Shown: positions 22,235-33,153, counted from the stretch's first letter. The stretch: 64,000 nucleotides of DNA from Phaseolus vulgaris (GCF_000499845.2 NC_023758.2:36492608-36556607); one strand, 5' to 3'. Notes: generated by a model from the letters alone, not told the origin. Made by a program: numbers and translations.

Positions 22235-22440
22235 GGAAACTCCATTACTATCGGCGGTTTGAGAATCTCGTAATTCTTGATAGTTTGAGAACTCTGTAAT
22301 TCTCAACGGTTTGAGAATTTCCATAATTTTTGACGGTTTTTAAATTTCTGTTATTCCCGACGATTTTAAAATCATGTTATTTTCGATAATTCTAACTCAT
22401 TGTTATCAGCGATTTTTAAACCCACGTTACTTATAGAAGG
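22235..22440. repeat. Tandem repeat, about 27-bp units (CGGTTTGAGAATTTC type)
   Basis: Six to seven diverged units built on CGGTTTGAGAA, T/C-rich middle, GTAATTCTCGA. Order and divergence are the same in the inverted copy at 55555-55775, so the array existed before the duplication. Confidence 0.75.
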
Positions 22441-23340
22441 TGTATATATAAATAAAAATAGGTGATAAATAATAAAAATATTGAGTCAAAATAGCCCAAC
22501 AATTTTCTCAAACCCTTTGTTCTTCTTCTACCACCAAACATTAATACATTATTGTCCTTCAACTTCTTCAACTTTTTATTTACTATATAGGAGTAATTTC
22601 GTATTAATACCAAATAATTATATTGATATTTCTTAAATAAAGATAAATTACTAAATTATTCATCTTATTCATTAAGATCCATTTAGTGACCGGTGTTAGA
22701 ATAATATACATAAAGATTTATGTTTGATTTTTTTTATAAAAAATAAATTCATTATATTAATAATTTTTATCAAACAAAATTTATGAAAATAAACAATGTT
22801 ATCATCTAAAAAAAAATAGATAATGTTTTCTTTTTCAGACAATGCATATTTACTTGGAACCTATTCTACGTTGACCAAAATTCTAATACAGCTATGAATA
22901 CAACAAATATGGGTATTTGTGAATCTGAGAAATTGCACTCGATTAATATTAGCCTAGGAAAGGAAATAATATTTACTAAAGGAACACTTACAAGAGAAAA
23001 TAAAAGAAAAATAAAAAATGCAATAAGGTTTTTTAATAAGCTAAGACTACCTTACGCAAAAAAAATTAAAAAAAAATACATTTTTGGGCAAGTTAGTATA
23101 AAAAAAAAACTTGTGGAGAAGTTTATTCAAATAAACCAAAGTCTGAAAATATGGATGATATGTAGAACCTACGAACTACATTCTCTCAAACAATGTTGTT
23201 AAATAGCCCTTATAGTAACACTATATTCTCATTATTGAATAATAAAGTGAATATTTTCCCCTTCTAAATTCAACTATTCAACAACTATTATGTTGAGAAA
23301 AAAGAACGACATATAAGTTAGAACTAAAAAAATCAAGCTT
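22441..23340. other. AT-rich sequence of unknown origin in arm A
   Basis: Holds a 102-codon plus frame at 22894-23202 that is Lys/Ile-rich and interrupted in the other arm copy (54780-55080), so it is probably not a gene. It may be intron or flanking DNA of the CTR9-like fragment to its right. Confidence 0.4.
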
Positions 23341-23341
23341 G

Positions 23342-25790
23342 AATCCTTTCAAAGTGAAGCACACCAATATTATTTAGTAAATCAATTGGTACTTCTTAAC
23401 CTCTCTTCAGTCTGAGCCTCTACCACAATTACAATATCTATATCATAACAAATTATGAAACTTCAAAAGTCTATTCATAAAGATAAAATTTCCAAACCAA
23501 AAAGAGAACATATGATAAGCTCTTAATCCCTCACATTTTTTAATGCACTCATGTGTTGGAAAGAATAAACAATTCTCCCAGCTCAAGAAATGCCTGCAAG
23601 ATAATGAATCTTTTTCAAGAACAAACCAAAAGATGAAGCTAGATCAAGAATGTTGGTCCGATTATCAATTTCACCTTTAGCAACACCAAAGGAATCAATT
23701 CGAAATCTATTGAATTTTAATTAATGAAATTATATACGAAGAAATGAAGAATTGCATCAGAAAAAGGAAGAGCTAACAACAATATTAATTGAAAAAAAAT
23801 ACTTCACCAAAAACAAAAGACACCGAGCAAATAAATTTTTTTATTCTAATATATCTAGTCTCATATTTAGAAAAAGAAATTTTAAATATCTCCACCAACT
23901 CAAATAAAGACATAAATAACAACTTGAACCTGATAAAGTTTTTCATCGTAAAACAAGGACTCAAAGAGTAATGAAACAATATTGTATCAAAACATTATAC
24001 TGCACAACACATGGAACACTAAATAATTAAAAATATCTATGCAAACTGTGTTCAATAAATTAAAAAAAAAATACCAAAAGCATTAACCAAGGCATCTGGA
24101 GATCAATTTTTGTAGCTCTCCTAATAAAGTCTTGCCTTTGTCAGTTTGACCAAGCTAAACATATATATGCCCAAACGCCTATAGAAAAAGACAATATATC
24201 AACACAACAATACGAGAGATGGAAGAAAGAACATCCAATGACAGATAAAAAGAGATGATCTAGTTGTTCTAACAACTTTCACTTTATGCACAAACTTAAT
24301 CATCAATTTTGTACCTTAGTCTACAACTTTCTTTTACATTGATTACCTTTGGTATCATTCAATAACTTTCTGTGAAAATTTGGGGAAATTATAAAAATAT
24401 TTTTTTGTTAAAAATGTTTTGAATTAAATAATAATTAATAAACCTAATTGGTCAATGAGTAAGTGAATGACCACTTTGGTGTATGAATGTTAAATCTTTC
24501 ACATTTTGTAAACCAATCCTTCTTTAACTAATATTTTTACCAAGAATTTCCTTCTTCAACTTTTCCCAAACAGATTTGAAGAAAACAATTATTGTAAGCT
24601 TATTAGCATACATAAATATATAGATGATCATGAAATTTGGAGTTATTGAAGTTCAACAATGCATGATTTTAAAGATTGTTCTACAATTTATGGTCTAAAC
24701 CAATTTCTCCAAATAGAAAGAGGCGTACCCAACTGATTTTATCCAATCTAGCACATTTCACTATGGCATACCTAATGTTAGATGTTAAAATAGTCTTAGG
24801 TTGCTGCTGCAAAAGCATTCAAGCCCTAGAAAGAGAAATGATGCAAAAGAGGGAGGGGGAGGGTTGTGAACTAAAATTTCTTTCAATTTGAAGCACTTAC
24901 TTTCAATGTCTCACAATTATCCGGGTATACCTCTAGGACCTTTTTCAAAGTTTAGTGCACTTTTAAAATCTCTCAACTTTACCTGCACTTGTCCCATACC
25001 TGGAAGCAATAAAAATTAAAATAGTGAATTAGGTGAGCAATGTTGAAGAAATGTTGTCAAAATGAAGATTTCATATAGGATAGGGAAGGGGTGAAAGATT
25101 GTTAGTTGTAGGATTGTAACATAGATAGTAAGAATCTTCTAAACTGTAAAATTAAACAGAAACTAATTTTCAGAAAATATCATAGATATTGAAAATAACT
25201 TCCAAATCACGTCATCAAACAAAAGCAGATTGATTATTTAAAGAACACAATAAACATAAGCTATTAAAGTGTCAATTGGTAGGTACAAAAGCATGTAAGC
25301 AATGAAGATTTTACAACATTGGCTTTCATATCTAATAATTGTACGTTCAAAGTTGCAGAAATGGTAGAGTTTCAAACATTATGGAGCAACTGATCTTATT
25401 AAGGAAATACAAAGTCGTGGGGCTTGTTGACTTCCTTGAAAAATGCCATGTAATACACCCCAACTTTGTCATAGTCTCCCTGTGGTGAGAAGAAAAAATC
25501 AGTGCCATCAACAATATTACAGCTTGAAAGTTGGAATGCCAAAAAGAACAAAGAGATAGTGACTTGTGAACATTTTTAGAATCATTCTTAAAACACAAGA
25601 AATTCAAGAATATGGTTGTAGAAAATAAAAGAGAAAAGGTAAGTAAGTGTTTGAAAAAGAAAAACATGGATATGTAGCAATTTATTGCAAATGTAGATCA
25701 TCATAGGGCTGATGGATAATCTATTGTGCAAGAGAGCATAATAAAAGTTGGATGGAAGGAGGATGCTATTCAATGTCTATCACACTAGAT
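23342..25790 (-). pseudogene. CTR9/VIP6-like (PAF1 complex TPR subunit) gene fragment, arm A
   Basis: At least five consecutive exons with introns are readable on the minus strand. At 25400-25479 the sequence reads GDYDKVGVYYMA then KEVNKPHDFVFP, after a TTCTCACCACAG acceptor. At 24901-25000 it reads GQVQVKLRDFKSALNFEK and VLEVYPDNCETLK, broken by one extra A, with acceptor TTGCTTCCAG and donor GTAAGT. At 24090-24180: LGQTDKG and RATKID. At 23530-23593: AFLELGELFILSNT after CTTGCAG. At 23342-23420: EVPIDLLNNIGVLHFER. This matches the middle TPR region of plant CTR9 (ELF8/VIP6), the scaffold of the nuclear PAF1 transcription-elongation complex. Stops and frameshifts make it non-functional. Intact splice sites show a DNA-level copy, not a retrocopy. 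Confidence 0.8.
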
Positions 25791-25901
25791 ACAGAGAGAC
25801 TTTCTATGAATGTCACAACTGTACACAATATATAGGGTTTTGAATCCATGTTAATGAGAAAAAAGGAGACTTTTTTAACACTAATTCTTAATTATTATGT
25901 T

Positions 25902-27000
25902 TTTTTTTCAGCAAATAGCAATGAAACTAAATGAGACCACTTCACGGGTGGTCCAACCCTATTACAGCAAAATGATGCTCCCAAAGAACCTTTCCATATA
26001 CATATCAACCAAAAATGCCTCCTACTGTCTATCTCATCTCTACCAATAATAAAAGAATCACGAGGATCAACCTTTTAAATAAAACTAAATTGAATGCATA
26101 CATATCAAGGGTTCAAGACACCAATCAGAGAATGAGAAATTAGTTGACGATATCTTTGATGAGATTCAGGACCAAACTTTAATATGTGTCAGAGAGAAAA
26201 CCTCAGTATGATCAACCACTCCACCTTTAAATAAACAGTTATTTCTATTGCTCCATATCTCGCTAACCAACGCAATCCACAAGTTGCCCATAATAAGATT
26301 AAGTGAAATAGGTGCATCTAGAATCTAGAAATGTTCAAAATGAGACCCATGATCCATACAGTCGACTGATCTTATTCCTAACCAGTCATAACAAAGATTC
26401 CAAATTAGCCAAGCAACTCTGCATTCGCAAAACAAATGATTTGTTGTCTCATCTGACCTCCTACACAAGCAACACAGATTACTCTCGATCTCGATTCCTC
26501 TTCTCTCCAGATTAACCATACAAGCAACCTTGTTTTCAATCACTCTCCAAGCTGTGACTTGAGCTGAGGGGAGCGCCTTAATTTTTCAGAAAAATTTATA
26601 TCTTTTTAAGTCTTCCTCACTTCCTTCTCCCCTTAAAAACCCATAAGTGGACTTAACTGAAAACTCTATTGAATCATCATCCTTCCAAACTCATCTATCG
26701 ACTGTTTCCATCTCTAGCGTCTTATTAGAGATCAACTCTAAAATTTGACTTTCTTGCCCCTCTTCCCAAGTGAACAGGCCCCTTTTCTACCTTAGGTTCC
26801 ACTCCTACGTCCCGTTCTCCCATATTCCACAATCACATAAATATGCCTCTTTATTAACAGACAAAGAAAATAACCTGGGAAATCTGCTCTTCAAGTCTTC
26901 TGAGTCTATCCAATTGTCTGACCAAAACATAACCTCTCTCCCGTTTCCGACCTCCAAATTCAAACGATCTTCAAACTTCCCTCCCCAATTTGTGTTGGAG
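25902..27000 (-). mobile_element. 5'-truncated LINE, arm A
   Basis: The T-run at 25902-25911 is the A-tail of a minus-strand LINE inserted beside the CTR9-like exons. It is followed by the tail box and the RT C-terminal region: WGGKFEDRLNLEVGNGREV, FWSDNWIDSEDLKSRFPRLF, LPSAQVTAWRVIENK and CCLCRRSDETTNHLFCECRV (zf-RVT). It ends at 27000, head-to-head with another LINE. The mirror copy at 49740-52065 carries a solo LTR in the zf-RVT motif. Confidence 0.85.
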
Positions 27001-27306
27001 TCGTGAGTGAAATTTGGAAACATAGGAACAATGTCATTTTTAATAGGGGAAAGGTCAATGTGTCTGAAATGTTTGCAATGGTTCAAGTCAAGATTTGGTC
27101 TTGGATTTATTTTAAGTCTCGTTTTAGGATGTTTTCTTTTTCTAATTGGTGTTTGGATCCAATGATTTATGAGTTTGAATTTTTGATGTGAGAGTCTTAT
27201 GTTAGTATTGTGGGAGTGAGAAAGAATTTAAAGTGTTGTTTGTATAAGGGTAGGAACACCCCTGAAGTGATTTATTTTTATTTTTAATTCTTTTTATTAA
27301 AAAAAA
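27001..27306 (+). mobile_element. LINE 3' fragment with A-tail
   Basis: Reads SEIWKHRNNVIFNRGKVNVS, then VQVKIWSWI, then a 3' UTR with GTATAAGGGTAGGAACACCC and an A-run at 27299-27306. It has its own tail, so it is a separate insertion and not the other half of the LINE on its left. It joins the BBE-upstream relic directly. Confidence 0.85.
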
Positions 27307-27759
27307 TGTAAGGACTAAAAAAAATTACATTATTTTAACTTATATGGATCAATGTCTAATTTTTTATTTATTTCATATTTAATATAGAGAAACTCAGTTA
27401 AATAAATATTTTTAGCTTTTTTATAAAGAAAAAGTTGCTTGGAAACAAAAGGAATTAAATAAGGGATTTTCAATGCTTATTATTTTATTTACCATATTCA
27501 AAATTTAATAATATATTTTTCTGATAACTTTTTTTTATTGAGAAGTGATATATTAATATTTTAATTACTTTTATTTTATTTTTAATTTAAAATATTATTA
27601 TATTATAAAGAGTTGTGAAATGTAACATCCTAAAATATTAATTTTTTTATTTTATTTTTAATTAAAAATACTATTATATTATTATAAAGAATTGTGAAAT
27701 GTGTGCTTTCGTGTCAAAAGATAAGTTTTCCTTTTTCATTTAAACATGTTACACTAATG
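27307..27759 (+). repeat. BBE-upstream relic without a gene, arm A
   Basis: Matches 14790-15260 in the same orientation (TACATTATTTTAAC, AAACTCAGTTAAATAAATAT, GGAATTAAATAAGGGATTTT, AAAGAATTGTGAAATGTGTG, AAGATAAGTTTTCC). The coding region that would lie to the left is absent, and the LINE tail takes its place. Confidence 0.8.
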
Positions 27760-28195
27760 GCGTATCCGTGTCGGACACACGTATCCGTGTCGACACTCGT
27801 ACGACACTCGTAGGATACTTATTGGTGAAGTGTTTAATTTAAAAAAATATGTGTTGGATTTTTGAAAATTATAGCACGGTTCTAACACAATTTTAAAAGG
27901 TATAAATACAATAACTTTCTAAAAACTCAAATTTATTGTATAAATTTTTATTATGATTATAAAAATAAGAACAAATTCTTTTGAACCAGTCATGAAAAAT
28001 ATCTTCCTGCTCCCCAAAGAATCTGGAACATACTTTTGCACATAAATATTTATTTTCAATTTATATAATTCAAAATTATATAATATATAGATTTGTATCT
28101 CCGTATCCTACATTTTAGAGATTATACTTATCTCCGTATCCATATCCGTGTCGTGTCAGTGTCCTTATCCGTATCTGTGCTACATAGGTTCTACT
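27760..28195. mobile_element. Repeat with CGTATCCGTGTC motifs at both ends
   Basis: The left edge has CGTATCCGTGTCGGACACAC and CGTATCCGTGTCGACACTCG. The right edge has CTCCGTATCCATATCCGTGT and CGTGTCAGTGTCC. The middle is AT-rich and non-coding. Clustered short motifs at both edges resemble a small non-autonomous DNA transposon, but clear terminal inverted repeats and a target duplication were not found. Confidence 0.4.
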
Positions 28196-28212
28196 AGGGT
28201 CTATTATGTTCC

Positions 28213-28787
28213 TTGCGTTGTGGTCTGGATAGTTTTCCCTGCTTAGGGATGGTAGGGTGCCATCCCTGTTGCTGCAGGAAGGAATGTGGTTAGTAGGTGC
28301 ACAGAGAGCTTTGGAATTGTCGTAGATGAGTTGGTACAGGGTGAGGTGCGGTGAAGGGTCTCATGGTGCAATCCCTTGCCTGATGCCAACAAAGCCTCAT
28401 ATAGATGTTGATGTAAGCTGAAGAGGGATGTATGCACTGGGAGCAGATGGAGCATAGTGGCGTAGGCCTTCTCGAGGAGGTAAGTAGGTGGATATGTGGA
28501 AGATACATTGTGTAGTTTTTCCAACTGGTGCACGTGGAAGGTCTCTGTCACTGGCTCAATGGAGGTTAGGCAGGTTGGCTAGAGATGAAGGAGTGGTGGA
28601 TGGGTAGCTTATGCAGGTTTTGTTGGAGGTTGCTGGTGTGGAGGAAATTTTAATACATGGCGCAATCTGCAAAGTAGATCTGTAGAGGTTTCTGCTGCTT
28701 GACGCCAATAACAAGTTGGCCTGCTGGTTACAATGGCTACTTGTCTTCTGGTGGACTTGGTCGCCCTTCAATAGCGCAGATGCAGTC
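28213..28787 (+). pseudogene. AVT1-like amino-acid transporter pseudogene, part 1
   Basis: The last 80 bp read LVACWLQWLLVFW in one frame and, with shifts, the AVT1-type lead-in GYLSSSGLGRPSIAQMQS, better seen in the inverted copy at 35861-36510. The upstream 500 bp are shared with that copy but carry no domain I recognise. The intact copia element at 28793 interrupts the sequence, which resumes at 33300. Confidence 0.5.
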
Positions 28788-28792
28788 CTCCT
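28788..28792. repeat. Target-site duplication CTCCT, left
   Basis: CTCCT here and at 33300-33304 flank the copia element exactly. This 5-bp repeat places the outer LTR edge eight bases beyond the apparent TG...CA pair. Confidence 0.85.
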
Positions 28793-28938
28793 TGTTAGAA
28801 GATGTAGAGAGAGAAAGATAGATTGGAAGGAATATTATTATTATATTCTGTATCTTGAGATACGTGGGGCATGGATATATATACACAGAGTATGTAGTTG
28901 TAACGGTGATAACAGAAACACACTCTAACAGCCTAATA
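28793..28938 (-). repeat. 3' LTR of the intact copia
   Basis: 146 bp, with the same sequence as 33154-33299. It carries a TATA-like TATATATAC stretch and is followed on its internal side by the polypurine tract. Confidence 0.9.
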
Positions 28939-28952
28939 TCCTTCCCTTAAAG

Positions 28953-31900
28953 TTATGGTTTTATAGTAACCATAAGTTTACTACGAAAGCTAGAAAATGA
29001 AGGCCCAGATATTGACTTTGTAAAGGCATCCGCAACCTGAAACCGAGCAGGAAGATGGATTAATTGGACAAATTGTTTTTGAACGTAGTCTCTTACAAAA
29101 TGAAGATCCAGTTCAAAATGTTTTGTACGAGAGTGCATGACAGGATTTGCACTGAGTAAAACAGCACCCAGGTTATCAGAAAACAGTTTGGATTGGCCAG
29201 TGGATATGTGCAGTTCATGAAGAAGAGAACAAATCCAAATGACTTCAGTGAGAACAGCTGCGATGCTTCGGTACTCTGCCTCTGTACTACTTCTCGAGAC
29301 CACTTTCTGTTTATGAGAAGACCAAGTAATAATATTGGCTCCAAGGTAAACACAATACCCAGTTGTAGATTTTCGATCGTCAACGTCGCTGCCCCAGTCT
29401 GCGTCACTGAAGGCAAGAATGTCCATGGAATGACTGCGTCTAATAAGCAATCCATGCGAAGTGGTTCCAGCAAGGTATCGGAGTATACGTTTGACTGCTT
29501 TCCAATGGTGTTCCTGTGGATTTTGCATGAATTGGCAAGCTTTGTTGACAGCGTAGGAGAGCTCGGGACGTGTGACGAGGATGTACTGTAGAGCACCAAC
29601 AACAGAACGGTATAAGGTGGGATCTTGAACAGCAGGAGAAGCATCTTTGGAAAGACGAAGCGCAGACTGCATGGGAGTGGGAACAGGGTGAGCGTCTGTC
29701 ATGTGAGTGCGCTGAAGGAGGTCATTGATATATTTGGTTTGAGAGAGCAGAAGATTGCCATCTTTGAGATGCAGGACTTCAATGCCAAGAAAGTAGTGGA
29801 GATGACCTAAGTCTTTTAGTGCAAAGAAGGAGCCAAGACGTTGTATCAGGGTTTGAATTTGAGTAGGTGAGGACCCTGTAATGACAATATCATCTACATA
29901 AATTAAAATGAAAATAGTGTAAGATTGATGAAACTTAACAAATAGGGATGGATCACTCTTAGTAGAGGTAAAACCAAAAGATTCTAGAGTGGAACGTAGC
30001 TTTTCAAACCATGAGCGTGGTGCTTGCTTTAGGGCGTATATGGCTTTTTGTAGCATGCACACAAGATTAGGAGATGAAGATTCGAATCCTGGGGGTTGCT
30101 GCATGTACACGTCTTCACGAAGATCACCATTCAGAAATGCATTGTTGACATCAATTTGATGTATGGGCCATGCAGAAGAAACAGCGTGGGAGAGAACAAC
30201 ACGTATGGTTGCTGGCTTGACAACAGGGCTGTACGTTTCAGTGTAGTCGGTACCTGCAGTTTGACTGAATCCTTTGGCAACCAGGCGAGCCTTGTGCCTC
30301 TGGAAAGAGCCATCAGCGTTATATTTGTTTTTGAAAACCCACTTGGAGCCAACAACTTTGGATCCCCTTGGAAGAGGCGTGAGATTCCAGGTTTTGTTTT
30401 GAAGAAGAGCATCATATTCAATGCGCATAGCTTGAAACCAGTGTGGTGAGTGAAGAGCTTCAGTGACAGTGGCAGGTATAAAGCAGTGCATGTCAGTTTT
30501 AGTAGTGAAAGTTTTGGGTTTGAAAATACCCGCTTTAGAGCGAGTGGTCATTGGATGATTATTGGTGTTTGGATCATTGCAAGAATCAGGGGAAGAAGAG
30601 GACTCGATTATGGTAGGAAAATTATTATCAGTGTGATGAGTTGGTGGAGACGGGGGGGGAGATGAAGAAGTATGAGGAATAACAGATGATGGTTGCGAAT
30701 GAATTAAAGGAATGGACGTAGAATGAGAAGTAGCATTGTCAGTGGTAGAGGGTTTGATAAAATTGTATTGGGGTATATTATAAGGAAAGAGATCTTCTTG
30801 AAAGACAACATGACGAGAGATGTAAATTTTTCCAGATGAAGAAAGACAAATGTAGCCACGATTGTGTATGCTATATCCAAGAAAAATGCAACATGAGGAA
30901 CGAAAATCGAGTTTGTACCTGTTATAGGGGCGAAGGAGAGGATAGCATGCACAACCAAAGGTGCGTAAAAGAGTATAGTCAGGTGCACTTGGAAAAAGAA
31001 GGGAATGTGGAGATCTGTTTCCGAGAACAGGAGAGGGTATTAAATTAATGATGTGAGCAGCGGTCATGAAAGCTTCAGCCCAAAACTTGATAGGTAAGGA
31101 AGCAGCAGAAAGAAGGGTGAGCCCCATATCAGTAACATGTCTGTGCTTTCTCTCTATAGATCCATTTTGTTCGTGTGTGTGAGGGCATGTGAGACGGTGA
31201 TGAATGCCAAAATCAATGGTGAACTGTTTGAAACTTAGAAATTCTTTTGCATTATCCGTTTGTATCGCTTTTAGTTTATATCCAGTTTGATTTTCAGCAA
31301 AGATCTTAAAGCGAGATAAAGCAATAGAAGCATGAGACTTATGTGAGATAAGAAACAACCATGTATATCGACTATAAGCATCCAGAAATGAAATGTAATA
31401 TCTTGAGCCATTGGAAGCACATACAGGAGAGGGTCCCCAAATATCAATGAAAACCAATTGTAATGGTGCAGTGTAATGTGTGGTGGAAGCATGAAAAGGT
31501 AGCTGGTGTGACTTACCAATCACACATGCATTACAAAACTGTTTCTTAGAAGTGTATTGTATATTACAAGATTTTAAAACATGTTGAACAACAGGAAAAC
31601 TACTATGTCCAAGTCTGTTATGCCAGAGTTGCAAGGTAGGAACATGCGGTTTGTAGGAAGCATGATTAGCAGTGTGGAAGAATGAAACTGTGGAAGAAGG
31701 AAAAACATATAGACCATCCTTAAGAAATCCTTGAAGTAATATTTGATGTGTGTCCTGATGTTTAACAAAGCATGAGTAAGGATAAAATTCAAAATAACAA
31801 TTATTGTCTTTTGTAAACTGTGCAACACTAATGAGATTTTTGGTAATATGCGGTACATGCAGCAGATTACGTAGAAGAAATTTCGTGTTTGTGTTTGGTG

Positions 31901-33131
31901 CAATATAGAAAGCAGAGCCAGTGTGTATAATGTGCATACCTTGGCCGTTGCCAACCTTTAAAGTTTCGGATCCCTGATAAGGGGATTTGGTGTGAAAAAC
32001 AGAAGAATCTTTGGTTATATGATTGGTAGCTCCACTGTCAGGGTACCAAAGAGGATCCTCAATGGTGGAAGGTGCACCCAGAATGGATGGAGCACAGTCA
32101 TCATCTGCTGAGAACGAAGCCTGGGATACGTTAACATTGTAAGAAGGATGAACAGGGGGATCATACCTATGCCAGCAAGTATCAGCTGTGTGGCCTTGCT
32201 TGTGGCAGATCTGACAGTGCGGTTTGGTGGAATTCCAAGGTGTAGGAGGACGAAAACTGGGTCTTGATCCATGGAAAGAGTTGACCATTGTGGGATGCGA
32301 GGAACGTTGTGGTGTGTGACCACCACGATAGGGTTTGTGTTGAAGATTGGATTTCTTGTTCGGACGAGAAGAAGACCATGACGTAGAAACGTGATTAGCT
32401 TGAATAATAGAGTTTTGCAAGAGTTTGTGTTTTTCAAACCTTTCTTCTTGAGCAAGGAGTAAAGACTCGATCTCATCAGCAGTGTAAGGTTCAGATCGAG
32501 AGAGAACAGCCGTGATGAAACTATCATACTCTTCCGAGAGACCATCTAAGATTGCATCAATGTGTTCCGCAGTTGAAATGGAAGCACCTATAGCGGAGAG
32601 AGAGTCAACAGTCTTCTTGATATCAAGAAGATAGTTGGTAATGTTTCTGTCGTTTTTTGGTGTTCGAAGAAGAAGACGCAGCTTCTTGACGGTGGCCTTG
32701 GTGTGAGACGCATAATACGTTGACAGACAACTCCAAATGGCAGTAGAAGTGTCTAAACCTACCATTTTTGTTAAAATGGAGGATGACATTGAGGCAAGTA
32801 ACCAGGCTACAAGCAACTGGTCTTGCTTATGATGGTGTAGAAAAATAGGATTTGCAGTGGGTTCTTGATCTGGAGTATCAGAAGGAAGAAACTCTGATGG
32901 AATATCAGTGCCATCAAGAAGGTGCATGAGGTCAAGACCGTGGAGGGTGGCAAGGATCTGTTGTTTCCAGGTCAGAAAATTTTCATCTGTGAGTTTGAGT
33001 GTAATCGGAGTAGAGAAATGATGTAAGGAGGGTAAAGCCATGGGTGAGTTTGGTTGCGAAAAAACAGAGGAAAAAGAGGATGGGGAGGAAGAAGAAGAAG
33101 AAGAAGAAGAAGAAGCAGCGGAAGAGATCAT
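28953..33131 (-). CDS. Copia gag-pol polyprotein (1392 aa, intact)
   Basis: One frame encodes all copia domains in order. It begins with a Ser-rich N-terminus (a GAA/TTC microsatellite at 33090-33117) and a UBN2-type gag with FLTWKQQILATL. The zinc knuckle CQICHKQGHTADTCWH is near residue 306, and the aspartic protease WYPDSGATNH near 362. Integrase has HNRLGH...CNACVIGK, the catalytic Asp regions DIWGPS (about 561) and TDNAKEF (about 624), and EQNGSIERKH (about 651). RT has WVFKNKYNADG and YVDDIVITGS (about 1076). RNase H has FSDADWGSDVDDRKSTTGYC and SSTEAEYRS. All catalytic acidic residues I can check are present. The start codon lies some 20 bp inside the primer site. Length is typical for an autonomous copia. 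Confidence 0.95.
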   Translation of the reverse strand: MISSAASSSSSSSSSSPSSFSSVFSQPNSPMALPSLHHFSTPITLKLTDENFLTWKQQILATLHGLDLMHLLDGTDIPSEFLPSDTPDQEPTANPIFLHHHKQDQLLVAWLLASMSSSILTKMVGLDTSTAIWSCLSTYYASHTKATVKKLRLLLRTPKNDRNITNYLLDIKKTVDSLSAIGASISTAEHIDAILDGLSEEYDSFITAVLSRSEPYTADEIESLLLAQEERFEKHKLLQNSIIQANHVSTSWSSSRPNKKSNLQHKPYRGGHTPQRSSHPTMVNSFHGSRPSFRPPTPWNSTKPHCQICHKQGHTADTCWHRYDPPVHPSYNVNVSQASFSADDDCAPSILGAPSTIEDPLWYPDSGATNHITKDSSVFHTKSPYQGSETLKVGNGQGMHIIHTGSAFYIAPNTNTKFLLRNLLHVPHITKNLISVAQFTKDNNCYFEFYPYSCFVKHQDTHQILLQGFLKDGLYVFPSSTVSFFHTANHASYKPHVPTLQLWHNRLGHSSFPVVQHVLKSCNIQYTSKKQFCNACVIGKSHQLPFHASTTHYTAPLQLVFIDIWGPSPVCASNGSRYYISFLDAYSRYTWLFLISHKSHASIALSRFKIFAENQTGYKLKAIQTDNAKEFLSFKQFTIDFGIHHRLTCPHTHEQNGSIERKHRHVTDMGLTLLSAASLPIKFWAEAFMTAAHIINLIPSPVLGNRSPHSLLFPSAPDYTLLRTFGCACYPLLRPYNRYKLDFRSSCCIFLGYSIHNRGYICLSSSGKIYISRHVVFQEDLFPYNIPQYNFIKPSTTDNATSHSTSIPLIHSQPSSVIPHTSSSPPPSPPTHHTDNNFPTIIESSSSPDSCNDPNTNNHPMTTRSKAGIFKPKTFTTKTDMHCFIPATVTEALHSPHWFQAMRIEYDALLQNKTWNLTPLPRGSKVVGSKWVFKNKYNADGSFQRHKARLVAKGFSQTAGTDYTETYSPVVKPATIRVVLSHAVSSAWPIHQIDVNNAFLNGDLREDVYMQQPPGFESSSPNLVCMLQKAIYALKQAPRSWFEKLRSTLESFGFTSTKSDPSLFVKFHQSYTIFILIYVDDIVITGSSPTQIQTLIQRLGSFFALKDLGHLHYFLGIEVLHLKDGNLLLSQTKYINDLLQRTHMTDAHPVPTPMQSALRLSKDASPAVQDPTLYRSVVGALQYILVTRPELSYAVNKACQFMQNPQEHHWKAVKRILRYLAGTTSHGLLIRRSHSMDILAFSDADWGSDVDDRKSTTGYCVYLGANIITWSSHKQKVVSRSSTEAEYRSIAAVLTEVIWICSLLHELHISTGQSKLFSDNLGAVLLSANPVMHSRTKHFELDLHFVRDYVQKQFVQLIHLPARFQVADAFTKSISGPSFSSFRSKLMVTIKP

Positions 33132-33140
33132 GAGAAGAAA

Positions 33141-33153
33141 GCTCTGTATACCA
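33141..33153 (-). other. Primer-binding site of the intact copia
   Basis: The minus strand reads TGGTATACAGAGC directly after the 5' LTR. It is complementary to the 3' end of initiator Met-tRNA apart from one extra base relative to TGGTATCAGAGC. Confidence 0.8.

Larger units (their letters stand above)
20445..27760 (+). repeat. Arm A of a large inverted duplication
   Basis: The same modules in the same order occur reversed in 42020-63440: gypsy RNase H and integrase, AT microsatellite, palindromic and tandem repeats, CTR9-like pseudogene, minus LINE meeting plus LINE, and BBE-upstream relic. Arm A is continuous at the points where arm B carries the copia element at 42830 and the solo LTR at 50279. 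The breakpoints are near 20445 (after this the two copies share TTTTGTTTC-GATATTTTTT) and near 27760. Confidence 0.85.

Noticed and set aside
22894..23202. 102-codon Lys-rich frame in arm A
   Set aside because: The mirror copy in arm B does not keep the frame, and no family is recognisable.
25902..27306. The head-to-head LINE pair as a single twin-primed insertion
   Set aside because: Each half has its own tail box and A-run, and the halves overlap in ORF2 content (both contain the SEIW...RNN region), so they are two insertions.
28243..28551. 102-codon minus frame with a near-identical counterpart at 36147-36455
   Set aside because: Both copies lie in the inverted AVT1-like/LINE segment and are antisense to it. 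Conservation follows from the duplication, and the frame shows no domain.
28793..28930. Reading the copia LTR as TGTTAG...CTAACA (138 bp, canonical ends)
   Set aside because: The CTCCT target duplication and the polypurine tract both place the edge eight bases further out (28938 and 33299).
29093..32545. Several 60-180 codon frames overlapping the intact copia polyprotein
   Set aside because: Shadows of the 1392-codon frame in other registers or on the other strand.
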